Source: Colias croceus (taxonomy: Eukaryota > Arthropoda > Insecta > Lepidoptera > Pieridae). From it: a stretch of 64,000 nucleotides of DNA. Both the position numbers and the translations under genes were made by a program. Where the stretch lies: contig NC_059550.1 of the NCBI RefSeq assembly GCF_905220415.1, positions 64,501-128,500 on the forward strand. The letters run 5' to 3'. The notes under the pieces were generated by a model that worked only from the letters and a program-made list of their open reading frames with translations, ran no database searches and was not told the DNA's origin. Shown here piece after piece: positions 1 through 11,101 of this stretch; position 1 is the first letter of the stretch, and each line of letters starts with the position of its first letter.

Positions 1-438
1 CCTTCCGTTCCTAACCATAAAACAACTGATTTATTACCTAACCTATTCTCACATCCTCACGCCATATTCCCTTACGTAAATCGTAATTAATTTGTTCAAA
101 ATTGAATTCATTTTTTGTTTACAACAATCTCATATAACATCGCACCTTCTCGCTTATAAACTCGACTTCGCCGAATAATTTCAGGAGCCGTCTTCTCAGG
201 CGACTAAATATCGCTCGCACGATCTTCTGCGCAGCAGCTGCGTGTGAACAGCAGCCCGGCTACCAGCGGCAGGTTCCACCAGGCGAGGAGCGTGAGATAA
301 GCATTTTATTTCTTCCATAATTTTATCAAGCTTGTTGACGTGCATTTAAATAATTAATTAATTAAAAAAAATTACATAATTTGAAAATAATTACATACTT
401 CCTTTTCCTAACAATATTTAATTAAACTATTTTACAAA

Positions 439-2763
439 ATGTCTACGGAATCTAATCAAAAGTTATTAAGAGATTCATATTCAAAAAGGTCTGCTATTAA
501 AGGCCAAATCACAAAATTTAAAAATTATTTGGACAGAATTAGCGAGTCCACTTCAATGGATGAAGTATTAATGGCTGAATTTAAATTGAAACTTAGCAAA
601 TTTGAAGCATTGTCAACAAAGTTTGATGTGTTGCAGACTGAGATTGAGGTTCTTAATTCTGAAAATATAGATTCTGAGATTGATGAAAGAGACGACATTG
701 AAAACGATTTCGTTCAAAATATTGCTTCTGCTAAAATAATGATTAAACAATATGATAATTTATTTAATGACAACGAAAATCGTAGGAAATCGATGGGCAA
801 TGAAGACTCTTTCCATCAAGACTCAAATATTAGATTACCACGAATCGAGATCTCAAAGTTTAATGGTTCATACTTCCGTTGGCTAGAGTTCCGCGACACA
901 TTTTCAAATTTGGTTCATAAAAACAAAAATATTACTGATATACATAAATTTCATTATTTACTTTCTTACCTTGAGGGTGATGCGGCACGGATTGTCTCTA
1001 ATCTCGAAGTGTCAACAGCAAACTACCAGGCAGCCTGGACGCTACTTTGCGACAGGTATAATAACAAAAGACTTCTTGTTGATCATCACTTAGATTCTTT
1101 ACTTAACATTCAATCTTTAACTCGTGAGTCCGACAAGTCACTACGTTTTTTAGTCGATCATGTTACAAAAAATCTTCGCGCCTTGTCTAGCCTGGGTCAG
1201 CCTACTGACTATTGGGATGTACTTATAATATTTATTTTGTCTTCTAAATTGGATAAATGTACTCTTGTTAAATGGGAAGAGTATCGAAATACTATTGATG
1301 ACATTCCAACTTTGCAACAATTTCAAAGATTTTTAATCAACCGTGCAGATGTGTTAGAATCTTTAAATCGCAATAAGGTTGGCACTTATAATGAATCCCA
1401 AAATAATTCTAAATTACAATTCACGCCACGTCTCTCACAACTAAATTCACAAAAAAATAATCAATCTGATAAAAAGAAAATTACTAATTCATTTTCTACA
1501 TCTAATCAAAATCAATTAAATGTTTATCTTTGCATAATTTGTAACGGAAATCACAGAATTTATGACTGTCCTACATTTAAATCTAAAAACATTCAAGATA
1601 GGCTGTCGTATGTTAATAAATATAAATTATGTCGAAATTGCCTCAGACAAGGGCATCCTCTCAGTAACTGCCGCATGGGTTCATGTCGACAATGCCAGCA
1701 AAAACACAACACTCTCCTCCATAGTTCTAATGATGACGTCACTGCCAACTTCAGCACAGATGAGCAAGTTGAACCAAACGAATCTGTAGCAGCCTTTTCT
1801 AGACAAATGTCCAAGCATGTTCTCCTATCTACAGCATTGATAGAAGTTTTTAACCCTATTAATAAGCAGGTAGAAAAGGTTCGCGCTCTCTTGGATTGTG
1901 GCAGCCAGTCTTCATTTATCACTAAATCCCTGCAACGGAGAATGTCGCTAAGAACTTGCCCATTGCAGGCAATAAATGTCATTGGGATTGGCAATAATTC
2001 TTCTAATACAGTGTACGAAAGCTGTCTCACTCAAATAAAATCTCTAAATAGCAACTACAGCGTTACTCTTTCATGTCTTGTTCTCAACGAATTGACGGGC
2101 CGCTTACCTAAGACCCCAGTTGATATTCAAGCTCTCAAAATACTTAATTCTCTTACTTTGGCGGACCCTGAGTTCTACAAGCCAGCTCCGATTGAAGTTT
2201 TAATTGGAGCAGATATCTTCTGGGACATTCTAAACAGCGAACAGCTTTCTTTAGGTCCTAATAATCCTAAATTGCAAAATTCTAAATTCGGCTGGATAAT
2301 AGCTGGCCCAATCAACAATTATTTTAGTAAAGAAATTATTTATTGCAATCATGCCAGAATTGCAAACCCTACTTCTGACGAAATTCACAAAATGCTCACA
2401 AAATTCTGGGAGCTTGAAGAGCTACCCCAAAAAACTGTTCGAAGTCAAAATGACATTGCATGCGAAAAACACTTTCTAAATACCACCACTCGCTTAGAAA
2501 GTGGCAGATTCTGTGTGAAGTTACCCCTAAAGGACTCACCTGACTGCCTCGGCGATTCATACCCTCAAGCTAAAAAACGATTCCTAAATCTTGAGAAAAG
2601 ATTTAGACGAAATAAAGAACTAAAATCTAAATACGTTGAATTCATTCGTGAATACGCTGATATGGGCCATCTAAATGAATCACCTACTCTTACTCCAAAT
2701 CCATCATATTTTTTGTGTCACCATGCTGTCATAAAGGAGAATACTGAATCTACCAAACTCTGA
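439..2763 (+). CDS. BEL/Pao gag-protease and start of pol (774 codons)
   Basis: This frame carries the BEL/Pao gag core (DUF1759-like, residues about 130-310, with FNGSYFRWLEFRDTF), then two zinc-knuckle-like blocks (about 366-432, CIICNGNHRIYDC and CRNCLRQGHPLSNC), then a DUF1758-type aspartic protease around residue 480. The protease motif reads LLDCGSQSSFI; the family usually has DSG or DTG, so the Cys may weaken or abolish catalysis. The frame ends in TGA inside pol, and the next codons (VVFDGS) continue the usual BEL reverse transcriptase start in the same frame. The stop is therefore probably a CGA-to-TGA change at a CpG. The ATG at 439 is the first good one and follows an AT-rich leader. 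Confidence 0.85.
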   Translation: MSTESNQKLLRDSYSKRSAIKGQITKFKNYLDRISESTSMDEVLMAEFKLKLSKFEALSTKFDVLQTEIEVLNSENIDSEIDERDDIENDFVQNIASAKIMIKQYDNLFNDNENRRKSMGNEDSFHQDSNIRLPRIEISKFNGSYFRWLEFRDTFSNLVHKNKNITDIHKFHYLLSYLEGDAARIVSNLEVSTANYQAAWTLLCDRYNNKRLLVDHHLDSLLNIQSLTRESDKSLRFLVDHVTKNLRALSSLGQPTDYWDVLIIFILSSKLDKCTLVKWEEYRNTIDDIPTLQQFQRFLINRADVLESLNRNKVGTYNESQNNSKLQFTPRLSQLNSQKNNQSDKKKITNSFSTSNQNQLNVYLCIICNGNHRIYDCPTFKSKNIQDRLSYVNKYKLCRNCLRQGHPLSNCRMGSCRQCQQKHNTLLHSSNDDVTANFSTDEQVEPNESVAAFSRQMSKHVLLSTALIEVFNPINKQVEKVRALLDCGSQSSFITKSLQRRMSLRTCPLQAINVIGIGNNSSNTVYESCLTQIKSLNSNYSVTLSCLVLNELTGRLPKTPVDIQALKILNSLTLADPEFYKPAPIEVLIGADIFWDILNSEQLSLGPNNPKLQNSKFGWIIAGPINNYFSKEIIYCNHARIANPTSDEIHKMLTKFWELEELPQKTVRSQNDIACEKHFLNTTTRLESGRFCVKLPLKDSPDCLGDSYPQAKKRFLNLEKRFRRNKELKSKYVEFIREYADMGHLNESPTLTPNPSYFLCHHAVIKENTESTKL

Positions 2764-3435
2764 GTAGTGTTCGATGGCTCAGCCCCCACAACCTCTGGTT
2801 TCTCTGTCAATGACATCCTCATGGTAGGCCCAAATATTCAAGACTCTCTTTTCTCCATTTTAGTGAGAGCTCGGCAACATAAATTCATTTTGACAGGTGA
2901 TATCGCCAAAATGTACCGTCAGGTTCAAATTGAGAGTTCAGATCAAAACTTGCAGCTCATATTATGGAGAGAAGATGAGTCTCAGCCTATCAAAACTCTC
3001 CGATTGAGTACTGTCACTTACGGTACCGCAAGTGCCAGTTACTTGAGCACGAGATGTCCTTGGCAGGTTGGACAGGAATGTGGGGACGAAATAATCAAAA
3101 ATATCATTCAGCACGACTTTTATGTCGATGATCTAATCACCGGCTGTGATGATGAAGATCAACTTAAATACATTCAAAATTCAGTTTCAAACGCTCTAAA
3201 TTCAGCTTGTTTTCCTCTACGAAAGTATAAAACTAATTCAAAAAACTTGTTCCAAAATTTACACGAAATTAATACAGAACATTTGACAATCAGTGAGTCG
3301 TCGAGCACTCTCGGACTTTGTTGGGATCCATCGAAGGATGCTTTTAATTTTCCCATCGAAATTTCACTTCATAGTGACAAAATCACAAAGAGACTTATCC
3401 TCTCAAGTTCATTTCGAATCTTAACCTTAATTTAG
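2764..3435 (+). pseudogene. BEL/Pao reverse transcriptase fragment
   Basis: In the same frame as the gag-protease reading frame, directly after its stop codon. It contains FDGSAPT, the GDIAKMYRQV block and the catalytic FYVDDLITG motif, which identify BEL/Pao reverse transcriptase. The frame breaks at about 3425, where a one-base change separates it from the next pol segment. Confidence 0.82.
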
Positions 3436-3440
3436 GTTTT

Positions 3441-3653
3441 TTGAGCCCGTGCATTATTCAACCAAAGATTTTGCTCCAAAAATTGTGGCTCAAGGGTGTT
3501 GAGTGGGATGAACCTGTGTTGAAGAAGACTTACCTGAAGTCAAGGTCCATACAGCCGTCGAATCTGAAATTAATTTTGATTTTAAAAAATATTCTAAATT
3601 TACAAAACTTCAAAGAACTTTTAGTTACATTTTACGATTTTACACAACTCTAA
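3441..3653 (+). pseudogene. BEL/Pao pol, region after reverse transcriptase, frameshifted
   Basis: The residues LSPCIIQPKILLQKLWLKG match the conserved BEL/Pao pol block that follows the polymerase. It is out of frame with the upstream reverse transcriptase and decays by about 3650. Most of the RNase H region expected before the integrase is missing or unrecognisable. Confidence 0.7.
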
Positions 3654-3729
3654 AAAACAAAATAAAAACAATAAATTCACCGGCATTTTATCAATTGACG
3701 AATTAAATAATTCTTTTAATTTTATTTGC

Positions 3730-4794
3730 ATGCTGTCTCAAAAACAAACTTTTACTTCTGAATTTGATAAGTTGTCAAATAGTAAACCTTTAAGCCCAAA
3801 TTCAAATATTTTATCGTTATCTCCATTTTTTGATCATCAGGCGAATCTTATAAGAGTCGGTGGCAGGCTCAGTTCATCTGAATATAAATTTAAAAAGAAG
3901 CATCCCATTCTTCTAAATTCAACGCATCATGTGACGAAGCTTCTATTTGAACGCGAAAACGTTCGATCTCTGCATGCAGGACCGCAACTTCTGTTGTCGA
4001 TTATCCGCGAGTCTGTTTGGCCTCTCAATGGCAGAAAACTAGCTAGGCGCGTTGTCAATAACTGCGTTAGCTGCACACGTCTTCGTGGTCAGACTTATAA
4101 TCCAAAAATGGCTGACTTACCTGCAAATCGCGTCAACGTTGACTTTCCCTTCAAGTCTGTTGGAGTGGACTATGCGGGCCCTTTCTTCATTCTAAATCGT
4201 AAAGGACGCGGTGCTAGAGTAGTTAAGTGCTACTTATGTCTGTTTGTGTGTTTGCGCTTCAAATGCATCGTATCTGATTTGACAAAAGACGCTTATAATA
4301 AGACACTTCGCAGATTTGTGGCACGCCGTGGAAAGCCAACCGAAATATTTTCCGACAACGGTAAAAATTTTGTTGCTGCCGCGAAAGAATTAAATAATTT
4401 TCTAAAGGCTAATCAAGAACCTCTGTCTGAGTTTGCTGCTCAGGAGGGAATAAAATTTTCTTTTATCCCCGCTTACGCTCCTCACTTTGGTGGAATATGG
4501 GAGGCCGGGGTTAAGTCCGCTAAACATCATATAAAGCGAGTCATGGGCAATACCCATCTTACGTTTGAAGAGCTTTCGACATTGTTTGCTCAAGTTGAGG
4601 CTATTCTCAATAGCCGTCCTCTATGTCCCATGTCATCTTCCCCGAATGACTTCCTATCCTTGTCCCCAGGGCACTTTTTAATTGGAAGACCATTGAATGC
4701 ACTACCGGCTCCTTCATTGGATGACGCTAAAGAGAGCTCCCTGGATAGATATGGCAGACTTGAACAAATCCGCCAACACTTCTGGAAGAGATAG
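3730..4794 (+). pseudogene. BEL/Pao integrase
   Basis: An H-H-C-C zinc-binding region (HPILLNSTHH through NNCVSCTRLRG) is followed by the catalytic core. The three acidic positions are visible in VDYAGPF, IFSDNGKNF and GGIWEAGVKSAKHH. The conserved SPGHFLIGRPL block near the C-terminus also fits BEL/Pao. The domain itself looks complete, but it is separated from the upstream pol by frameshifts. Confidence 0.85.
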
Positions 4795-4815
4795 CAGAAA
4801 GAGTATATATCAGAA

Positions 4816-5052
4816 ATGCAACTACGAACAAAATGGAAGGTTGACAAATCAAAAATAAACATTGGAGACCTCGTACTGCTTCAAGAGGATAATTCTCCAC
4901 CACTTTGTTGGCGCATGGGTCGTATTGTACGATTATTCCATGGAACTGACGGCGTTTGTCGAGTTGCGGACGTCGAAACTACAAGAGGCTGCGTTCGAAG
5001 ACCTTTGGTTCGACTATGTCCTCTGCCCACTTCTGAAGACCTTCAAGCTTGA
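4816..5052 (+). pseudogene. BEL/Pao pol C-terminal tail (DUF5641-like)
   Basis: The order IGDLVLLQED, then PPLCWRMGRI, then a basic arginine-rich end matches the tail that follows integrase in BEL/Pao pol. It is separated from the integrase by an in-frame stop at 4792-4794 and a small gap. The polypurine tract follows within about 30 bases. Confidence 0.75.
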
Positions 5053-5270
5053 AAATCTACGCTTTTCACCGGGGGGAGGATTATGTCTACGCCTGTTAAT
5101 TTATAATAGCAATCGCGCACCCACCATCATAGATTATCATTTTTATTTTTATTTTATTATATCGGGTAGAATGTATTTTTTTCACTTATCTAAAAATCTT
5201 TGTACAAAGGTGTGTCGGTCTCGAAAATAAATTGTTTTTAAAAGGAATATTGAGTTTCCCTAAAGAAATT

Positions 5271-6242
5271 CCAGTTCCCAAGCCTAAAGCGGGAACAACC
5301 TTACTAGTCTTAAAAAATAGATCAAAACTAATCAGTGGCCGAAAAAAATATTGAAATCCATCAATAAATGACTGAGATATAGATTATTGAAGTTTACATA
5401 TTTTAGGACGAAACATCTGTAGATTCGAAGCGCCTCTGACATCACACCACAGAACACTAGTACTCCTAGCGGAGCATCACACTCACTCGCGCTAATATCG
5501 CTAGGGCGGATTACTTCGATTGCATGATTTCTTTATTCAAAACTGTTATTAAACTTAAAATAAAAGAAAATTGTAAAAAAAATATTGCCTTTATTGCTCA
5601 TTCAGTTAAAAATAATATATAATTTTACATATTCACATTTATTTATTCTTTATTTATGAGTGTTTAGTTTAGTATTAATTTCAGTGTAAATAAATAAATA
5701 AAAAAATAAAATCTTTATTTTGCTTTAAACATGGTATTCAATGGTGATACAATTATATTAATAAAGCACAAACATGTTTAGCCAATACAAGCATGCAAAA
5801 ATAATTACCATAAATGGTGTAATGGAAGAAGGCTTCGTCGAAGGTCGAAATGATTTAATTTGCGTAATATTAATATGAGTGAAACATCTTTAGGCGCGTT
5901 TAGAGTAAAATTTCAAGATCGCGTCATGGCAATACCGTAACGTCATGGAGTAAGGCGACGATTCTTCTACAAAGATCTTTGCATCTTGGTAATAGTGTGT
6001 GTACAAATTCACGCTGGATGTTTAGAAAATCATGTAATCTTTTAAACAGAAAACGAGTTTAAAAAATTGCAGATAATGACGGGGCAATGTGCGCTGACAT
6101 TCATAACATACAAGAAAATATAGAAAATAATACTAAACAAACCATACAGAGAAACCGCAAGAAAAAAAAATCGTATATAAAAAGTATTATATTTATAAAG
6201 TAAATCAAATTTGCAGAGTAATTTTCTGTACAAAAAGTAATG
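5271..6242. other. Intergenic, no recognisable gene
   Basis: AT-rich sequence with no convincing coding frame. The short open frames here have low-complexity, Phe/Ile/Lys-rich composition and no family motif. Confidence 0.5.
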
Positions 6243-6863
6243 ATATCCCACCAAAAACATAAATGTAAAAATTGGAGCCGAGTTCAATCGTTGACTTAAT
6301 TTGGCAAAAAAAGGAATGAGATCTAAATGTGTGCCAAGTTCTGCAGACAGTCCAGAAATTTATTTACAAAGATGTATTAAGTTCTTAGGTTGACTGAAAA
6401 CTCAATTGTTTTATTTTCCCTTAGAGAACAATGTTTATTCCAAAATATAACTTTTTTAATTTGAATAATATAATTATTTTCACAAAGCAAACAACTACTT
6501 AATGACCTATTGAACCCCATAATTTGATGAGGCTAGTTTTACATACTGTTTATATTTTGTGAGGTTCTAAAAACTAGCCTCATCAAATTATGGGGTTCAA
6601 TAGGTCATTAGTTGTTTGCTTTGTGAAAATAATTATATTATTCAAATTAAAAAAGTTATATTTTGGAATAAACATTGTTCTCTAAGGGAAAATAAAACAA
6701 TTGAGTTTTCAGTCAACCTAAGAACTTAATACATCTTTGTAAATAAATTTCTGGACTGTCTGCAGAACTTGGCACACATTTAGATCTCATTCCTTTTTTT
6801 GCCAAATTAAGTCAACGATTGAACTCGGCTCCAATTTTTACATTTATGTTTTTGGTGGGATAT
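6243..6863. repeat. Large palindrome (about 295-bp arms, 27-bp spacer)
   Basis: The left arm (6243-6541) reads as the reverse complement of the right arm (6569-6863). By eye the only clear difference is a 4-base insertion (CTTA) near 6500. The spacer is about 27 bases. The right arm ends exactly where the segment shared with 51553-53410 begins at 6864. The near-perfect arms suggest a recent inverted duplication or a fold-back element. No transposase is seen. Confidence 0.9.
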
Positions 6864-6993
6864 TATCTTCTAGCGGCCCGCTAGAATATTATCATATTGG
6901 CTTGTACTGGGCGGCGGCCCAGCTTTGCTTGTGGTACATATAGCACTCAGATCCGATGGTAAAATAATTTGTAATAAAATTGGTTCAGTAGTA

Positions 6994-8810
6994 AGGTAAC
7001 GGCACCAGTGGTGGACAAGCATCCAGTAATGGACAAAATAAATATTAAATTTAAATAATAAGACCAAAATTAACGTTATGTAATTTGGCAATACTTAAAA
7101 TAAGTTTGGTTCATAAACTATCAAAATACGACACTTCATCTTATTCGGTCATAATGTTTGAAGATGGCATAACGTTATGTTTAGTTGCTGCGACTTTTTT
7201 CTCAGAAATCCGTTTTTACTAAGGAAATCCTTAAGGAATTGAGGACACAATTTTTTTTATAAGAATTTTTTTATTAATCTCAGCAAAATTTGATATTACT
7301 TTATTTTATAGTAGTTAAGTGCTCTAAATATTTCACGATATAGTAGCATGATAGGTTATGTTGTTTAAATAAAATTCTTCAGTGTCCATAACTGGATTTA
7401 ATTCTATGGATATATCCATTTATGGACAAGTGTCGAAAATAAACTTTTTTTAAAGATATTAATGACATACGTTTTTCTGTATTTTCTTTTCTTTCTGATT
7501 AATAATATACCTATCACGACAATTTCAAACATAGGGTTCCAGTATTGGACAACAATTGTCCATGATTGGATTTGCTTTGGTTCCTATAATGGACAATGAT
7601 ATTTTTTGTTAAAATATGTAATACAATCGCCGCTGAAGAATTTGAAGTGCCAAGAATAATTTTGCAAAATAAACTATCAGGTAAAAGTCTGATATGATAT
7701 GTCTATCAGATCTGCTCAATGGGTCCAACAACATACTACATCTATCCAAACAAGAATCCAAAGAAGAATATATTTTGGAACAGTGGGTCATTATGACGTG
7801 CTGTGTGACTCGTTCGCGGCTTCATTCTCTATCACTGCGTAGGGAAATCGCATCCTTATCCGTATTCTAACGTAGGGAGTTCACTGAGGAATTGTTTGGA
7901 TCGCTGTCTGCTGCTAAATTCCACCACCGTACAGCACGACACACGCTTAAATTACATCCACACCATCTTGACAACAGTTTAAAAGAAGCTTTTTGCCTCG
8001 TCGAAGGAATTTGGAATCCATATCGATTGACCGATCAGATTATAGCTGCTATATTGGCGGTTCACTGCACGAGTGTAGTGGAATGCCAGGAAACAGAGAG
8101 ATATGGCGAAACATCATGAAGCTCATTTTGTCCACGTTCGCCACTCTCTAGTGGCGTGACGTGGTCAACATGAGGTTCACGTATCAATCTTGATACGACG
8201 AAGAAGAAGAGGTCCCAAAATGGATGGATGCGTGGCAGTGCTTTTTTTAGTTATATTTTTCATCACTGACTTATTGAACAAAAAAAACATATTGTTTTTC
8301 CTTGACGGACACAACTCGTATATAACGATGCATGTATAAAATCTTTGCCTAGAAAATAGAAAATGGAAATTAAGACTGTTTAATGTATTATAAGTATGCA
8401 AAATAATTAATTAATACTATTTTTTATAAATACATCCCAGATTTATTGCATTTCAATCATCATTTTCAAGATTCTATTGATAACTATAAGTCTTCTCCAA
8501 GTGTAAATAACGTGAGATACAACATTAGGTACAGTCCATAAATGGGTGTTCATAACTAGATTTTGTCCAAAACTGGGTGTCCATCATTAGATTTTGACTG
8601 TCCAACACTGGTGCAAAAAAGTGTTTTTTTAATTTATAAATAACTTCATTATTTATGCATTGTAATCTTTGTTCTAACATTGGTTACGTTAAACTAACAA
8701 TGAACTAAAGGTATAACTAAACAATATCCAATAAAGTTAAAAAACCTATGAGAAATTTGAAAAAAACTCCAATTTTTTCCTTAATCTGTACAAGACTGGT
8801 GCCGTTACGT
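6994..8810. mobile_element. DNA element with TA target duplication (1.8 kb)
   Basis: The ends form a 16-bp terminal inverted repeat, AGGTAACGGCACCAGT on the left and its complement with one mismatch on the right, flanked by TA on both sides. Copy B near 51680 lacks it. TA duplication fits the Tc1/mariner superfamily. No transposase frame is seen, so it is probably non-autonomous. The interior repeats a TGGACAA/TTGTCCA motif many times (for example near 7012, 7031, 7424, 7545, 7557 and 7590, with further GTCCA forms near 8530-8595). Confidence 0.75.
7830..8120 (+). pseudogene. Non-LTR retrotransposon ORF2 C-terminal remnant
   Basis: The translated piece ELFGSLSAAKFHHRTARH followed by LHPHHLD resembles the C-terminal end of reverse-transcriptase polyproteins of Jockey/CR1-like elements that are abundant in Lepidoptera (recognised from memory). 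Frameshifts occur on both sides. It lies inside the TA-flanked DNA element, so it was either captured or inserted there. Confidence 0.5.
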
Positions 8811-8932
8811 TACCTGAGATAAGATGATTAAACAAATTTTTCAGTTTTTTTTATGAAACATAATATTGACATGATTTTAAAAGAGCAACTACCAAGTTTC
8901 TTGCCTTCCGAATTAGTGGTAAATGGTAAAAC

Positions 8933-9619
8933 CACAGTATTACAATATTATTTCCTACAGTAATGAAACGCCTTTGATGTCGCGCGATGCCGCCGCCAGC
9001 GTAGGTACTTACGCTGCCACACGAAAATACGCTAGGGTTGCAACAAATGGGAAATAAAACAATTGTGATTATTAATATTATGATGAAATCATTTATTCAT
9101 ATGTACTTACATTCAAAATAATTGCGATTATTAAATCTGATGTAATTATTTGTTCATAAATATATAATTACAGATATTGCACTGCTAAATATTATTTACG
9201 TGGACACTTTATTTTTGGATGTTCTTAATTGTATATTATACCATTTAACTAAGTAATGCATTCGCATTGGGATGTACAATCTGATAAGAAAATAATGAGG
9301 ACAACATATACATAGCTTTGATTTTAATTCAACAGATACAATTAATACAATCTTTCTGAAACATTGTTTCCTTCTGGGATTTCAATGTAGATTTATATCC
9401 GTAAACGGAACAGTTTTTGCGCGCCATAATAGAATATGTAAGTACCTATGTATAATAAAATTATTACACAAAAAATACGACTGCGTCGTCCTTTCGCGAT
9501 AGGTAAAGCAATCTCAGCGTGATTGCTTTACGCGGCCCGCGTCGCCCGACCCCCGCCAGTTCCCCTCCGTTTCTCTGCACAAGTACATTCGTCGCACTAC
9601 TGTAGGATGGTAATACTGT
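8933..9619. mobile_element. hAT-like MITE (about 0.69 kb)
   Basis: Terminal inverted repeats CACAGTATTAC and GTAATACTGTG are flanked by GGTAAAAC on both sides (the last terminal G and the first target G are shared, so the exact right end is 9619 or 9620). Copy B at about 51806 has a single GGTAAAAC. A 7-8 bp target duplication fits hAT. No coding frame is present. Confidence 0.75.
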
Positions 9620-9660
9620 GGTAAAACTATGTTATGACAATTCAAAAGTGCTTCTAGTGC

Positions 9661-9679
9661 TTTTTTAAGGGGGGAATGA
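9661..9679 (+). other. Extra polypurine tract upstream of the 5' LTR
   Basis: TTTTTTAAGGGGGGAATGA here is identical to the sequence directly upstream of the 3' LTR at 15094-15112. A normally integrated element has host DNA at this place. Confidence 0.85.
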
Positions 9680-9925
9680 TGTAGCGACGACAAGCCAATT
9701 TATGAGTTATCGAATTTCAAGTGTAGCGCTAAGAAAGTTCACACGGTAACTCGTATATAAACAGTTCGTGCGCTATGCACAGACAGTCACGGGCTTGTCG
9801 GGACGCGGGTGGGTCGCATTAGGTTGAATATTAATTACATACGGATAAATATATGTAGTTAACGAAATATAACCTTTGCGTAGTTATTCATCTTTTATTA
9901 CACCCGCATATAACAAGCCCCTACA
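9680..9925 (+). repeat. Gypsy 1 5' LTR
   Basis: Begins TGTAGCGACG and ends CCCCTACA; nearly identical to 15113-15357. A TATATAAA box near 9755 could be the element promoter. Confidence 0.9.
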
Positions 9926-9926
9926 T

Positions 9927-9944
9927 TGGTGACCCCCGACGAAA
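9927..9944 (+). other. Gypsy 1 primer binding site
   Basis: TGGTGACCCCCGACGAAA begins one base after the LTR end, the usual position and sequence type for the tRNA primer site of insect Gypsy elements. Confidence 0.8.
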
Positions 9945-10003
9945 AGTGAACATTATTATATAGTGAATTGCATAGATATCGTTTCTTTAAAATTTAATTC
10001 AAA

Positions 10004-11092
10004 ATGAATCCGGCAGTTCCAATTAGAGCGTACGAGAGTGAAAATGCTCTCGCGCAGATCACTGTGTCGAGTAAAATTCCAGACTTCTGGAAAGAATCAC
10101 CACGACTTTGGTTCGCGCAGTTTGAAGCAGTGGTGGCGAATCAGAAGCTGGCGGACGAATCGAAATATAACCTGGTGGTAGCGAAATTAAGTCGCGAACA
10201 CGGTGAGCAGGTTAGTGACATTGTATTGGCACCACCCGATACAAAGAAGTACGAAGCATTGAAAAACCGGTTGCTCGTAGTCTATGAAGAATCGGAAGTG
10301 CGTCAGGTCCAGAAATTATTGAAAGAACTTGAGTTGGGCGAACAGAAGCCTTCTCAACTTTTACGGCGTATGCGAGATCTGGCTCGAAATAAATTCTCGG
10401 AGGAAACATTGACGATGCTGTGGATGGGACATTTACCCGCAGCCGTGCAAGCAGTCCTCACTGTTAGCGAATTAAAGGATACAGAGAAATTAGCTAACAT
10501 GGCAGATAAAATTATAGAAACGACACGTTTCGCGGAGATACAGGAGGTATCGAGTGCCAGGGATAAAATATACACAATACAACCTACGCTAGTTGAACAG
10601 ATTACACAGTTAACGCAGCGGATGAACCAGCTGGAATCTGCAGGCTCGAGAGGCAGATCGTTTAGTGTTCGAAGGTATGGGAATCGCACGCATCGCTCCG
10701 CATCGTACAAGGAAATACCTAGCCATAATGTTTTTCATCATATTGAAACGACTGGAACTCCAGTGTTTGCCCGGGCTAGACCTCTACCTCCAGCTAGATA
10801 TAAAAAAGTCAGGGAAGAATTTCGATACATACAGGAAGTAGGTATATGCCGACCTTCTAAGAGTCCTTGGGCTAGTCCACTCCATGTGGTACCTAAGAAG
10901 AACGGCGAGTTACGTCCGTGCGGGGACTATAGAAAGCTTAATTCTATAACCAAGCCGGACCGATATCCTATACCACGCTTATCAGATTTTACGTATTTAT
11001 TGGCTGGTAAAAAAATATTTTCTAAAATTGATATAAATAAGGCTTATCATTGTATTTCTTTTGCCCCGGAAGATGTAGAAAAAATGCTATAA
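10004..11092 (+). pseudogene. Gypsy 1 gag fused by deletion to reverse transcriptase
   Basis: Residues 1 to about 235 are a Gypsy capsid-type gag, with FWKESPRLWFAQFEAVV and a coiled-coil-like end. The frame then runs straight into the pol block HNVFHHIETTG and the reverse transcriptase start (ARPLPPARYKKVREEF, RPCGDYRKLNSITKPDRYP). In the other Gypsy copies here the gag C-terminal Cys motif and the whole protease lie between, so several hundred bases are deleted. The frame stops at 11090 after a small deletion in a run of A. Confidence 0.85.
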
Positions 11093-11101
11093 TAACGCCG
11101 T

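Larger units (their letters stand above)
1..5270 (+). mobile_element. BEL/Pao LTR retrotransposon, degenerate
   Basis: Gag, zinc-knuckle, protease, reverse transcriptase, integrase and a C-terminal pol tail follow each other in BEL/Pao order. A purine-rich tract near 5069-5080 is followed by a TGT start near 5084, which fits a polypurine tract and the start of a 3' LTR. I could not match a second LTR: the 5' LTR may begin before the window, and the 3' LTR may be cut short. The coding part is interrupted by a nonsense codon at 2761 and by frameshifts near 3430 and 3650-3730, so the copy is dead. The ends given are approximate. Confidence 0.8.
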
